Source: a virus
Virus record (IMG/VR): IMGVR_UViG_3300033979_000277
Span: 1-23,471 of that record
Strand: one strand, 5' to 3'
Length of the DNA: 23,471 nucleotides
Shown here: piece after piece, positions 7,627-16,539 of the stretch
Position numbering within the stretch: position 1 is the first letter of the stretch
Layout of the letters: each line of letters starts with the position of its first letter
Position numbers and translations under genes: made by a program
The notes under the pieces: model-generated
Told to the model about the DNA's origin: nothing
The model's input: only the letters and a program-made list of their open reading frames with translations
The model's database searches: none

Positions 7627-7985
7627 TGCTGACCGCCAGGGTGGTGGACCTCGACGCGCTGGTGTCGGACGCCCGGTTGCCGCGGGTGCGGCTGTTCGGG
7701 CGGGAGGTAACGGTGCGCCCGATTTCCGGCGCTGCGGCGCACAAGCTGGCCGTGGCACAGGAGGCGGACCCCACCGGGGTGTCGCTGATGGGCGCCCTCC
7801 TGGACGTGGTGCGGGCCTCGTGCCCCGAGCTGACCGCGGCCGAAGTCGACCGGCTGACGGTGGACCAGCTCGGCGCGCTGGTGCAGCTCACGCGGGGCGC
7901 GGTGGCCGAGGTGGAGGCGCAGTTGGCGAGCCAGGACGCCGGGCAGGACGAGCGGAGCGGAGCGGAGCCAGCGGCGGGAAACTGA
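7626..7985 (+). CDS. Tail assembly chaperone, short form (G-like)
   Basis: The 119-residue protein is the short tail assembly chaperone. It opens MLTARVVDLDALVSDARLPR, has a beta segment VRLFGREVTVRPISG, then two helices (AHKLAVAQEADPTG, LTVDQLGALVQLTRGAVAEV). The end is acidic and charged (QDAGQDERSGAEPAAGN). The last two sense codons are GGA AAC inside the slippery heptamer G GGA AAC, directly before TGA. Most ribosomes stop here; a fraction shift to make the long form. It lies between tube and tape-measure genes, the invariant place for these chaperones. The chaperone would bind the tape measure and recruit tube subunits. Confidence 0.85.
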   Translation: MLTARVVDLDALVSDARLPRVRLFGREVTVRPISGAAAHKLAVAQEADPTGVSLMGALLDVVRASCPELTAAEVDRLTVDQLGALVQLTRGAVAEVEAQLASQDAGQDERSGAEPAAGN

Positions 7986-8016
7986 CCGTGGGCACCGGGG
8001 CGACGGTCTCGGTGCC
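7971..8016 (+). promoter_or_regulatory. Programmed -1 ribosomal frameshift site (slippery GGGAAAC and hairpin)
   Basis: The heptamer GGGAAAC occupies 7976-7982, read as G GGA AAC in the zero frame and followed at once by TGA (7983-7985). After a spacer of 8 bases, GGCACCGGGG (7991-8000) pairs with TCTCGGTGCC (8007-8016) over 10 bp (eight Watson-Crick, two G-U), leaving a six-base loop. The -1 frame then reads CTG ACC GTG without a stop to 8359. A GGAG triplet series (7954-7967) ends 8 bases upstream and could act as an internal Shine-Dalgarno stimulator. This is the canonical architecture of tail-chaperone frameshifting. Confidence 0.9.
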
Positions 8017-8359
8017 GCGGTCAGTCTCGCAGTACGTGGCGCGGGTGGTGGTGCAGGTGGCGCGGGCGACGGCCCGCCCGGTGGCCGAGGTGGCGCGGGA
8101 TTCGTTCGCCTTGACGTTGTGGACGTGGGGCGAGATTATGGCGATGGACCGGGAGGCGACGGTGGAGCGCATGGGGGAACGAACGGACCTGGCGGGCCTC
8201 GTCGCCGTGGCATTTCACGAGCCGAGCAAGCTGCAACAGGCCGAGCTGCGCTACCTGAAGGCGGCGGGGCGGCTGACGTCCATGATCGACCAGGCGAAGG
8301 CGCGGGCGCTGGCGCTGGTGGCGCAGCACGAGCGGCTGGCCGTGGTCGGGGAGGGCTGA
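7982..8359 (+). CDS. Tail assembly chaperone, frameshift extension (T domain of G-T)
   Basis: This frame is read after the -1 shift, with base 7982 read twice: join 7626..7982 and 7982..8359, giving a 244-residue G-T protein. The 125-residue extension includes VGTGATVSVPRSVSQYVAR, a helical middle (SFALTLWTWGEIMAMDRE) and a long C-terminal helix (KLQQAELRYLKAAGRLTSMI). In other phages the T part contacts the tape measure. A gene caller may start it at the GTG at 7988, but there is no convincing ribosome binding site there, and the slippery site makes fusion the better model. It ends three bases before the tape-measure ATG. Confidence 0.83.
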   Translation: MTVGTGATVSVPRSVSQYVARVVVQVARATARPVAEVARDSFALTLWTWGEIMAMDREATVERMGERTDLAGLVAVAFHEPSKLQQAELRYLKAAGRLTSMIDQAKARALALVAQHERLAVVGEG

Positions 8360-8362
8360 CGC

Positions 8363-10459
8363 ATGGACGTGATGAGCGTGGCGGTCGCCATCAAGGAGAT
8401 TGGCGCCAAGGCGGTACAGGCGGCGCTGGACTCACTGGGCAAGGCCGCGAGCAATACGGCGGGGAGGCTTCAAAGCACGGACAAGGCGGCGCAGGACTTG
8501 ACCGGCTCGTTCCGCACGCTGGCGGGCGCGGTCGGCGCGGCTTTCAGCGCGCAACAGATTGGCGCGGCGCTGGATAGCTACACGAACCTGACGAACCAGT
8601 TGAAGCTGGCGTCCACGGGCGCCGAGGGGCTGGCCGCGGCGCAGGCCGAGGTGTACCGCATTGCGCAGCTCACCCGGCAGCCGATCAATGACGTGGCGGT
8701 GCTCTACGGCAAGACCGCGCAGTCTGCCGAGGCGTTGGGCTTGTCGGCGTCTGACGCGGCAAAGATCACCGAGTTCGTCGGCAAGTCGCTTGCCATCTCT
8801 GGCACAAGCGCCGACGCGGCACGCGGGGCGCTGATCCAGCTTTCGCAGGCGCTGGCGGCTGGCACGGTCCGGGCCGAGGAGTTCAACAGCGTACAGGAAG
8901 GCGCCCCGGCGCTGATCCGCGCCGTGGAAAAGACGCTGGGTCTTGCGTCGGGCGGGCTGCGCAAGCTGGCCATTGAAGGGCGGCTGTCGTCCGAGGTGTT
9001 CGCCAAGGCGATGCTGGCCAACACGACGGTGGCTAAGTCGTTTGCAGACTTTATGCCAACGATGGCGCAGCAGCTTACTACGCTACGGAACGACTTCATC
9101 CTGCTGGCGGGCGAGATCGACAAAAGCGCACGAGTGACCGGCACCTTCGCCGCGCTTATCAATGGGCTTCGCGCTAACCTGCCGCAGATCGCCGGGGTGA
9201 TCGCGGGCGTGACGGCGGTGTGGATCGGCTATAAGGCGGCGGTGCAGGCGGCGGCGTTATGGACCGGACTGATTGCCAGCGCGCAATACGTGGCAGCCTT
9301 CCTTGAGCTGGCGAGTGGGGTTCGCACGCTCGCCGGGGCGTTCGGGCTGTTGCAGGCCGTGCTGGCCGCGGGCACCGGCGCCAAGCTGCTCACTCTGCTG
9401 GCAGGGTTGGCGGCTGGTGTTGGCGCCTACAAACTGGTGGTCAAGGAAATCGACGAGGCGATGGTCCAGATGGAGCAATCCATCGCCAAGAATACCGCGG
9501 CGCAGCAAAAGGGCACGGCAGCGGCGACGGACTACGGCGCCGAGACGCAGAAACTGCTGGCCAAGACTCAGCCGGTCGCCAAGACGAAGGAGCCGAGCAA
9601 GCTGGAGCAGATGATGGCCGCGGAGGAGGCGCAGGCGCGCCGCCTCGCGCCGTGGCTGCGCATGGTGCAGCAGCTCCGTGACCAGATGGACGCGGGCGAG
9701 GGGACGCGCACGGTGCTGCCGAGCGTTGGCCGCGACCTTGAGGCACTGCTGGCGCGCACGAAAACGGTCGGCGCCGAGGTGGCGCGCACGGTGGCAGGCA
9801 CCGTGACGGCCTTTCAGGTGGCCAGCTTTGAGGGCATCGGTCTGGGCGTTTCGCAGGCCATTGCCGGACTGGACGCCAAGCGGGACGAGATGATCGCCGC
9901 CTACGAGCGCAACGTGCTGGAGCCCGCCCGCGAGATGGGCAACCAGCTCGGCCCGATTCTGAGCGCGGGCGTGGCCAACGCCTTCCAGGCGTTGACCGCC
10001 AAGGGCGGCAACATCGGGGACGCGTTCAAGGCGCTGGGCCAGACGGTGCTTTCGGGGCTCGGGGATATGCTGATCCAAGTCGGCACCAAGGGGCTGGCCG
10101 CGGCCATTGCGGTGAACACGATGTTGCAGACCCTGTTCAGCCCCACCGGCATCGCGGCCTCGCTGGCCGTGATCGCGCTCGGCGGTGCGCTCAAGGGTGT
10201 GGCGTCCCGCATGACGACCACGGGCGCTGGCGCGCCGGTCTCGTCGGGCGGATTCGGCTACACCGCGGGCGGTCAGGGCGGCATCACGCTGCCGGGGCTG
10301 ACCTTCGGCCCGACCATGGCTGCGGCCGCGGCGGGCGGGCTCTCGCCCATGCAGCCCATGAACGTCACCATCATCGGCCCCAACGACCCGAGCGCCCAGC
10401 GGCAGATGCAGGAGCTGCTGCGCAACGCCCAGCGGCGCGGCGGGACCACCATCGTCTAG
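8363..10459 (+). CDS. Tape measure protein
   Basis: This 698-residue protein sets tail length. Residues about 65-250 match the tape-measure N-terminal domain family: SYTNLTNQLKLASTG, LTRQPINDVAVLYGKTAQSA, ALAAGTVRAEEFNSVQEGAP, and QQLTTLRNDFILLAGEID. Residues about 270-360 are strongly hydrophobic and may enter the host membrane during DNA ejection. Residues 410-450 are charged and helical, and the end is Gly-rich (TTGAGAPVSSGGFGYTAGGQ). By the rule of about 0.15 nm per residue the tail would be near 105 nm, an estimate only. GGGAGGG lies upstream of the ATG. It follows the chaperone pair, as in other siphophages. No peptidase or lysozyme domain is visible. Confidence 0.9.
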   Translation: MDVMSVAVAIKEIGAKAVQAALDSLGKAASNTAGRLQSTDKAAQDLTGSFRTLAGAVGAAFSAQQIGAALDSYTNLTNQLKLASTGAEGLAAAQAEVYRIAQLTRQPINDVAVLYGKTAQSAEALGLSASDAAKITEFVGKSLAISGTSADAARGALIQLSQALAAGTVRAEEFNSVQEGAPALIRAVEKTLGLASGGLRKLAIEGRLSSEVFAKAMLANTTVAKSFADFMPTMAQQLTTLRNDFILLAGEIDKSARVTGTFAALINGLRANLPQIAGVIAGVTAVWIGYKAAVQAAALWTGLIASAQYVAAFLELASGVRTLAGAFGLLQAVLAAGTGAKLLTLLAGLAAGVGAYKLVVKEIDEAMVQMEQSIAKNTAAQQKGTAAATDYGAETQKLLAKTQPVAKTKEPSKLEQMMAAEEAQARRLAPWLRMVQQLRDQMDAGEGTRTVLPSVGRDLEALLARTKTVGAEVARTVAGTVTAFQVASFEGIGLGVSQAIAGLDAKRDEMIAAYERNVLEPAREMGNQLGPILSAGVANAFQALTAKGGNIGDAFKALGQTVLSGLGDMLIQVGTKGLAAAIAVNTMLQTLFSPTGIAASLAVIALGGALKGVASRMTTTGAGAPVSSGGFGYTAGGQGGITLPGLTFGPTMAAAAAGGLSPMQPMNVTIIGPNDPSAQRQMQELLRNAQRRGGTTIV

Positions 10460-10462
10460 GCC

Positions 10463-10903
10463 ATGGCTTCCATCGGATTCAACGACGGCACGAGCGCCAC
10501 GCTCGACAACGGCACCACCGGGGTGGCGGGCGCGGTCGGCTCGCGCTTCGCCAACTGGACGCCGTTCACGCGGCGGGTGGGCGACACCGCGGTGGCGCTG
10601 GCGACCGGGGCGCGGTCCATGTTCACCTTCCGCACCGACTACGGGGCGCGGTTCGAGATGCGGGACATCCCGGCGACCAACCAAGGGACCGCCCTGCGGC
10701 TGATCCGGCATCTTCAGGGCGGCGGGACGTGCAGCGTGACGACCAGCGACAACAGCGCGCGCACCTACACCACCTGCGGGCTGGACCCGGAGGGGACGGT
10801 CGAGCTGGCGTTTCAGGACGCTACGTTCCTGACCTACACCTTGTCGGTGTCGCTGGTCAACCTGGCGTCTCCGGGCGCGGACATGCTGTGCGACTATGCC
10901 TAA
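10463..10903 (+). CDS. Minor tail protein, distal-tail-like position
   Basis: The 146-residue protein lies between the tape measure and the tail hub, the place of distal tail or tip-attachment proteins. It is beta-rich: GFNDGTSATLDNGTTGVAG, then SMFTFRTDYGARFEMRDIPA, a helix ALRLIRHLQGG, and TVELAFQDATFLTYTLSVSL. It may be a small tail-tip protein similar in role to lambda gpM or a Dit. I cannot assign a family. The last eight bases overlap the start of the large hub gene (ATGCCTAA), suggesting translational coupling. Confidence 0.65.
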   Translation: MASIGFNDGTSATLDNGTTGVAGAVGSRFANWTPFTRRVGDTAVALATGARSMFTFRTDYGARFEMRDIPATNQGTALRLIRHLQGGGTCSVTTSDNSARTYTTCGLDPEGTVELAFQDATFLTYTLSVSLVNLASPGADMLCDYA

Positions 10904-13900
10904 CTACCTGATCGAGTACCGGCTGCGCATCCGCAATGCGTCCACGGTCACGGACCCCAACGGGACCGCGGACGCGCTGAGCATTTCGAGCGTGGCGGGC
11001 GGGACGAACCCGTACCTAGCGGGACCGCCGAGCGGGGACGGACAGGAGATCGACCCGGTGACGGGGCAAACCCGGACGGGTTCGTATGTGGTGGAGGTCG
11101 TCGACGCGGCCACGGGCACGGACGGGACGGGCACGATCCGCGTGGTCACGAACGCCCTGGAGGACGCGGGCTACCTTCAGCAGCTCTTGGGGCGGCGGGC
11201 GTATGTCGAGACGCGCACGGACGGCGGGAGCTGGACGGGCCTAACGGCGGGGTACGTGCTGTCCATTCGGCTGGTGGCCCCGGCGCGATACGCCATCACG
11301 GTGGGAGATACGCGGCGGGTGGAGCAGACGCAGCCGATCTTCACGGGCAACACGCTCGGCAGCTATGCCACCCGGGGCTGCCTGACGGGTGGTCCGGTGA
11401 CGGCCACGTTTGGCCCGGTCGTGGCCCGCGGCGGCTGGACGTACAAGATCTACAAGGTGGGGGCGACCGACGACTGGTTCGCCGAGTTCCAATCGGGCTA
11501 TCTGCCGTACATCGGGGCGCCCATTGTCAAGGACTGGCGCCCGCTGGTCAACCAGACGGTGGTGGACACCATCGCGGCGCGGGCCATTGCCAACCCAGCA
11601 TCGGTGTCGCTGTTCGGGTCCAACCAGTCGCAGTACGTGACGGCCTACCGGGACGTGCTGGTCTACGTCAACGGGACCCTGAGCACGGCCACGCTGTGCG
11701 GGTATTCCAGCGTGCTGACGGGCGAGACGCTGGGGTATAACCGGCTGTATTTCTACTGGCCCAGCGCCACGGTGTCGAGCGGCGACACGGTCACCATTAG
11801 CCTGTTGACCAGCGAGGTGTCGGCGCTGTGCCCGCTGTACATCGACGCGCACCCGGTGGACATCGTGACCGCCATCTGGACGGCGGCGCGGGTGAAGTAC
11901 GATACCGGCGGCGCGTGGATCAATACCCTGCGCAACCTGATCGGCCCGCAGGTGCGGATGGCGCTTAAGCTGACCGAGGCGCCGGTTATCGTGGACTTTC
12001 TGGAATCGGCCATCTGCGGCCCCTTCGGGCTGGCGGTACGGACCACCAGCGCGGGCGACCAAGAGCTGGTCGGCACCCGCATCCTGACGACCGCCGTGCC
12101 GTCGCTGACCATCGCGGCTGGCGACTTGAGCAGCGCCGATCCGGTGGTGTTTGATCTGGACGAGCGGACGGCGATCAACACCGTCACGCTGACGCAGCAG
12201 ACGCTCGCCCCGGCGACCTTGCAGGGCGCGCCGCCGACGGGGGCGACGGGCTCCAGCATCCCGGCGGACGGGCTGGTCACGCTGCCGTTGAGCATCACGG
12301 GCCGCTACGTCGACCCGGCGACGAGCACGTTTGCGGCGCGGGACGTGACGTTCTCGGTGCCGGGGATGATTCACACGGCGACTGACTGGCAGCCGACGCC
12401 CGCCGAGACGCTCAACGTCATCGCGCAGGGCATCCTGCCGCGGTTCGGGCGCGGCTCGCCGGTGGCCGATGTGCAGGTGCTGGCCAGCGCGGCCAGCGCG
12501 GCGGCGCAGGTGGGGGACGAGGTGTACCTGGAGGCTCCGCACTATCCCAACCGAAACTACAGGATCGGGGAGAGCACGGTGGGCGCCCGCATCATGCAGG
12601 TGATCCGGCGCACCGAGACCCCGACCGGGCCGCAGCTTCGGCTGCTGGACAGCGGGATCAACGCGCAGCCCGTCAGCCCTGCGGCCACGATCACGATCCA
12701 GGCCAACACCAACCACCCCAGCCTGATCGCGCAGTTTACCATCACAAACGCGGCGACCATCAATAGCGGCGGGGTGCTGTCGGTCGAAGTGGAGTGGGCC
12801 ACGGGCTCCAGCACGCCGACCACGAACGGCGCGGCCTTCGCCACCTACGCGCCCGGCACGGTGCCGACCGGGGCGGTGGACCTTCCCGCGGTGGTCGGCT
12901 CGGGGGTGACGGTCTATGCCCGCGCCCGGACGACGCAGACCGGGCGGCGCCCATCCGCCTTCACCGCGTGGGCCAGCGTCACCCTGACGGCGATCCCGAC
13001 TCCGGGCGCCATCTCGGTGGGCACGACGACCGCCACCAGCGTGGCCATCTCGTGGACGAACACCAGCACCGCCTACCCGCTGTTCGTGTTCGCCTACTTG
13101 GGCGGCTCGGCCCCGGCGCAGTGGGAGCCGTACCTCGTCACCACGCTGCCGCCCGGGTCCACGTCGACGGTCATACGCACGCTGGAGGCGGGCACGTACC
13201 AGCTCGCCATCGCCTATAGCACCCCGACCGGGCGTGGCCCGGTGGCGACGGCCAGCGTGACGACGAGCGGCACGGGCAGCACGGCCACGCGCCCGGCGGG
13301 GCTGGCGCTCGTGCCGCTGCTGGATGACGCCACGTTGGAGCAGGGGATCGCGCTCGGGCTCTATGCGTCCGACCAGACGCTGGACTTCGTGATCGAGCGC
13401 AGCGCGGTGAGCGGCAGCAGCTTTGGGGAGATCGCCCGCGTACCGGGGTCTACCGCGGTCTACGTGGACCGGCTAGCCCGCGACGGATTCACCTACTACT
13501 ACCGGGCCAAGCACGCGCTGGGCGGGTTCGTGACCAGTGCGGCGACCGGCGAAGTGTCGGGGATTGCCCGGGGGGTGCCCGCGGAGCTGCTGCGCCCGGC
13601 GCCCGTGGTGCCCACCGTTGGGGTGGAGATCACCGAAAGCAGCACCACGGGGACTGTCACGCTGGTCATTACCGACCCGCAGGGGCGGCTGACCGAGGTG
13701 CGATTCCGCGACGACCCGGGGACCGGGGTGTTCGGCGCGTGGACGGTCGACAGCGCTGCGCCTTACACCTACAGCGCCACGATCCCGACCACCGGGTTCC
13801 TGCGCATCGAGTACGAGGTGAAGGGCTTCGACGCGGACGGCATCGAGCGGTTGCTGGCGTCGGGCATCGAATCGTTTGACCGCGGGCGCGTGGCCAACAT

Positions 13901-15413
13901 TGTGAGCGCGGCGGGGCTCTTTAGCACGGCAGGCGTGCTGACGGTGACCGTGCAGGGGGACACGGACACGGTCTCTATCAAGTATGCGGTCTCGGCTACG
14001 CCATGGGCCAGCGATGCCGTAGCCTATGCCGCCGCGCAGGCGGGGACGCTGATCAACGCCCGCAACGGCACGTTCACGGACGCCGGGCCCTGGTCGGTCG
14101 GGGCCGTGGCTTATGTCGCGTTCGCAGCCTATGATGCGGCTGGTGGCGGCGGCAACGTCAGCGGCCCCTATCAATACGTATTCACCAACGGGGCGCGGGA
14201 CACCAAACCGCTCATTTCCCGCGCCCGCGAGCTGACGACCAGTACGGCGACGGTCGCCAAGGTGCGCGTGGCGGTCAACGTACCGGACCCGTTCACGTCG
14301 ACCACGGCGACGATCCGGTACACCACACAGGGGCTCACGGGCGTCTCGCCCGCCGACTCTAGCGGCAACACGGTGACCACGGGGACGGGCAACTTCGCCA
14401 GCCCGGAAACGGCGGGCAGCTTCATCGACTTTGATGTGCCGCGCCCCGCGGTCGGCGCTCCGGCGGGTATGATTACCTTCACCGCCACGGCGACCGGCTA
14501 CGCGGCGGACACGGACCCGGTGGCCATCGCCCCGGTGGCGACCACGCAATCCCTGATCGGGCGGGCGCGGGTGGTTGCCAACAGCGGCACGCAGCTCACC
14601 ATCCGCATGGCGGTCGCCAGCCCGGTGGCGCTGTCGCCCAACACGGCCACGGTCTCGTGGGTGACCGACGCGCTGGCAGCCACCAGCCCCTTGAGCCCGG
14701 CGACCGTCACCCCGGAGACCAACACTACGGTCACCGAGGTGGCGGGCAGCTACGTCGACGTGACGGTAGACCGCCCCGCCATCGGCGGCAATACGGGGCG
14801 CATCACCTTCCTCGTGACTGCAACCGACCGGGCCGCGGTCAGCGACTCGGTGGACGTGCCCGCGATTGAGCGCGTGGGGCCGAGTCTCAACATCGTGACA
14901 ACGCCGGGCAGCTCCAGCTACTCACTGGTCATTACCTGGACGGGGACGATCGCGTTTGATCTGGACGGGGTGTCACAGTCGGTCAGCGGCTGGACCTCGC
15001 CGCGGACCGAGACCATCACCCGCAACGACTTCAGCGGCGCGGCCAAGGTGGCCTCGTTCAGGGCGACGAAGGACAGCATAACCATCGGCGAGTCGGTCAA
15101 CGTCCCCGCCAAGGACGCCACGTCGGCCAGCATCACCATCGGCACCCAGAACGCGGACGATGTGACCAACGAGTACGAGTTCAGCTGGACGGGCAGCGGC
15201 TTCCCGAGCGGCACGCAATACGACCTCCAGTACCGCACGGTGACTACGGGCGGCACGGTGGAAGATGGCTTCCTGACCAACCAGACGAGCCCGGTGACGG
15301 TGACCAGCGGTTATTCTATCGGGGTGAGCCCCACCTACCAGATGACGGTCTATGCGCGGTCGAGCGACACGGTGCTGATGTCGCGCTTTCGCGCCGGGAC
15401 GTTTTTGACCTAG
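10896..15413 (+). CDS. Large tail tip / hub protein with fibronectin-III-like domains
   Basis: At 1505 residues this is the largest gene and probably forms the tail tip and central fibre. Residues 1-590 are hub-like, with VTNALEDAGYLQQLLGRRAY, WTAARVKYDTGGAWINTL and the baseplate-like segment PRFGRGSPVADVQVLAS. Residues about 700-790 form an FN3-like domain (ATSVAISWTNTSTAYPL, then GTYQLAIAYSTPTGRGPV), and a second begins near 800 (YVDRLARDGFTYYYRAKHAL). Residues about 1104-1217 and 1218-1330 are a tandem duplication (LISRAREL and LIGRARVV starts; AGSFIDFDVPRPAVG and AGSYVDVTVDRPAIG). The C-terminus is more beta sandwich. It likely recognises the host receptor. No peptidoglycan-cleaving motif is seen. 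The start overlaps the previous gene by eight bases. Confidence 0.82.
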   Translation: MPNYLIEYRLRIRNASTVTDPNGTADALSISSVAGGTNPYLAGPPSGDGQEIDPVTGQTRTGSYVVEVVDAATGTDGTGTIRVVTNALEDAGYLQQLLGRRAYVETRTDGGSWTGLTAGYVLSIRLVAPARYAITVGDTRRVEQTQPIFTGNTLGSYATRGCLTGGPVTATFGPVVARGGWTYKIYKVGATDDWFAEFQSGYLPYIGAPIVKDWRPLVNQTVVDTIAARAIANPASVSLFGSNQSQYVTAYRDVLVYVNGTLSTATLCGYSSVLTGETLGYNRLYFYWPSATVSSGDTVTISLLTSEVSALCPLYIDAHPVDIVTAIWTAARVKYDTGGAWINTLRNLIGPQVRMALKLTEAPVIVDFLESAICGPFGLAVRTTSAGDQELVGTRILTTAVPSLTIAAGDLSSADPVVFDLDERTAINTVTLTQQTLAPATLQGAPPTGATGSSIPADGLVTLPLSITGRYVDPATSTFAARDVTFSVPGMIHTATDWQPTPAETLNVIAQGILPRFGRGSPVADVQVLASAASAAAQVGDEVYLEAPHYPNRNYRIGESTVGARIMQVIRRTETPTGPQLRLLDSGINAQPVSPAATITIQANTNHPSLIAQFTITNAATINSGGVLSVEVEWATGSSTPTTNGAAFATYAPGTVPTGAVDLPAVVGSGVTVYARARTTQTGRRPSAFTAWASVTLTAIPTPGAISVGTTTATSVAISWTNTSTAYPLFVFAYLGGSAPAQWEPYLVTTLPPGSTSTVIRTLEAGTYQLAIAYSTPTGRGPVATASVTTSGTGSTATRPAGLALVPLLDDATLEQGIALGLYASDQTLDFVIERSAVSGSSFGEIARVPGSTAVYVDRLARDGFTYYYRAKHALGGFVTSAATGEVSGIARGVPAELLRPAPVVPTVGVEITESSTTGTVTLVITDPQGRLTEVRFRDDPGTGVFGAWTVDSAAPYTYSATIPTTGFLRIEYEVKGFDADGIERLLASGIESFDRGRVANIVSAAGLFSTAGVLTVTVQGDTDTVSIKYAVSATPWASDAVAYAAAQAGTLINARNGTFTDAGPWSVGAVAYVAFAAYDAAGGGGNVSGPYQYVFTNGARDTKPLISRARELTTSTATVAKVRVAVNVPDPFTSTTATIRYTTQGLTGVSPADSSGNTVTTGTGNFASPETAGSFIDFDVPRPAVGAPAGMITFTATATGYAADTDPVAIAPVATTQSLIGRARVVANSGTQLTIRMAVASPVALSPNTATVSWVTDALAATSPLSPATVTPETNTTVTEVAGSYVDVTVDRPAIGGNTGRITFLVTATDRAAVSDSVDVPAIERVGPSLNIVTTPGSSSYSLVITWTGTIAFDLDGVSQSVSGWTSPRTETITRNDFSGAAKVASFRATKDSITIGESVNVPAKDATSASITIGTQNADDVTNEYEFSWTGSGFPSGTQYDLQYRTVTTGGTVEDGFLTNQTSPVTVTSGYSIGVSPTYQMTVYARSSDTVLMSRFRAGTFLT

Positions 15414-15415
15414 CC

Positions 15416-16528
15416 ATGCAACTGCACCTCTTGGCCGTGCCGCATACCGTGACGCGGCAAGACTTTACGCACTGCGCGTTCACGCAGAAGGTAAAGCGGT
15501 TCGGCCCCATGCTGTTCCCGCACGGCTACCGCGTGATTCACTACGGGGTGGCTGGCAGCGAGACGGGGGCGACCGAGGACGTGGTGCTCATGGAGCAGGA
15601 CGAGCACCAGGCGCTGCTGGGCCACGCCTACCACGAGGTCGGGCGCGGCTTCTACGGGGCGGACGCCGTGGACGGCTCGCCGGTCTACCGGCAGTGGAAC
15701 CTGTACGCCCGCGAGGAGCTCAAGGAGCGGGTGGAGCCCGGCGACCTGATCCTGCTGCCGTTCGGCCACGCGCACGCCGCGGCCATCCGCGGGCTGCCGG
15801 TGCTGGCCGCGGGCGCCGGGGCGATCGAGTCGGGGATCGGCTACTACGACTGCCTGTTGCCGTGGCGCATCTTCGAGAGCTATGCCGTGCGGCATGGCGT
15901 GATGGCCAAGGAGGGGCGGCACGGCGTGCAGCTCGACTCGCCGCGGCTGGAGTTCGTGGCGCCCAACTACTATGACGTGGACGAGTGGCCCCGCGGGCGC
16001 GGGAAGGGCGACTACATCGCCTTTCTTGGGCGGCTGACCGAGGGCAAGGGCGTGGCCGTGGTGCTGGAGCTGGCGCGGCGCTGCCCCGACCTGCGGTTCC
16101 GCCTGGCGGGGCAGGGCGACCCGGACGCCTTCGGCGAGGCGCCCGCAAACGTGGAATTTGTCGGACCCCTGTCCACGGAGCGGGCCGAGTTCCTCGGCAA
16201 CGCCAGGGCCATCGTGGCCCCGAGCCGCTACGCGGAGCCGTTCTGCGGGGCCGTGGTGGAGGCGGCGCTGTGCGGCACGCCCGCCATCACGTCCGACTTC
16301 GGGGCGTTCGCCGAGACGGTGCTGCACGGGCAGACCGGCATCCGGTGCAACACGCTGGCCGACTTCACGCGGGCGCTGGACGAGGTGGGACATCTGGACC
16401 GCGGCACGGTGCGCAGCTTGGCCCGGCAGCGGTATCGGCTGGAGACGGTGGGGCAGACCTACGCGGACATCTTTCGCACGGTGCAAGAGCCGCTGCGTGC
16501 CGGGCGCTTCCCGGCGACCGGATGGTAA
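15416..16528 (+). CDS. Glycosyltransferase family 4-like
   Basis: This 370-residue protein is a clear retaining GT-B glycosyltransferase. It opens with the phage-type start LHLLAVPHTVTRQDFTHCAF and TQKVKRFGPMLFPHGYRVIH. The C-terminal half has FLGRLTEGKGV (203-213), RFRLAGQGD (227-235), VEFVGPLSTERAEFL (246-260) and the EX7E motif with Glu274 and Glu282 (EPFCGAVVE), followed by CGTPAITSDFGAFAE. These mark the nucleotide-sugar donor site. The ATG lies two bases after the hub stop. Its place between tail and lysis genes suggests late expression and a virion or receptor-modifying role, but the acceptor is unknown. It differs from the first transferase at the window start. Confidence 0.88.
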   Translation: MQLHLLAVPHTVTRQDFTHCAFTQKVKRFGPMLFPHGYRVIHYGVAGSETGATEDVVLMEQDEHQALLGHAYHEVGRGFYGADAVDGSPVYRQWNLYAREELKERVEPGDLILLPFGHAHAAAIRGLPVLAAGAGAIESGIGYYDCLLPWRIFESYAVRHGVMAKEGRHGVQLDSPRLEFVAPNYYDVDEWPRGRGKGDYIAFLGRLTEGKGVAVVLELARRCPDLRFRLAGQGDPDAFGEAPANVEFVGPLSTERAEFLGNARAIVAPSRYAEPFCGAVVEAALCGTPAITSDFGAFAETVLHGQTGIRCNTLADFTRALDEVGHLDRGTVRSLARQRYRLETVGQTYADIFRTVQEPLRAGRFPATGW

Positions 16529-16539
16529 AGGGGAGACGC

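Noticed and set aside
9257-10711. 484-residue open frame on the - strand
   Set aside because: It lies antisense to the tape-measure gene, is rich in Arg, His and Gly without domain pattern, and has no ribosome binding site. High GC creates long antisense frames.
11241-12716. 491-residue open frame on the - strand under the tail hub
   Set aside because: Composition is that of a reversed high-GC coding region, and the + strand frame is a well-supported tail protein with normal codon use.
13473-14549. 358-residue open frame on the - strand
   Set aside because: It is Arg/His/Gly-rich noise opposite the FN3-like part of the hub.
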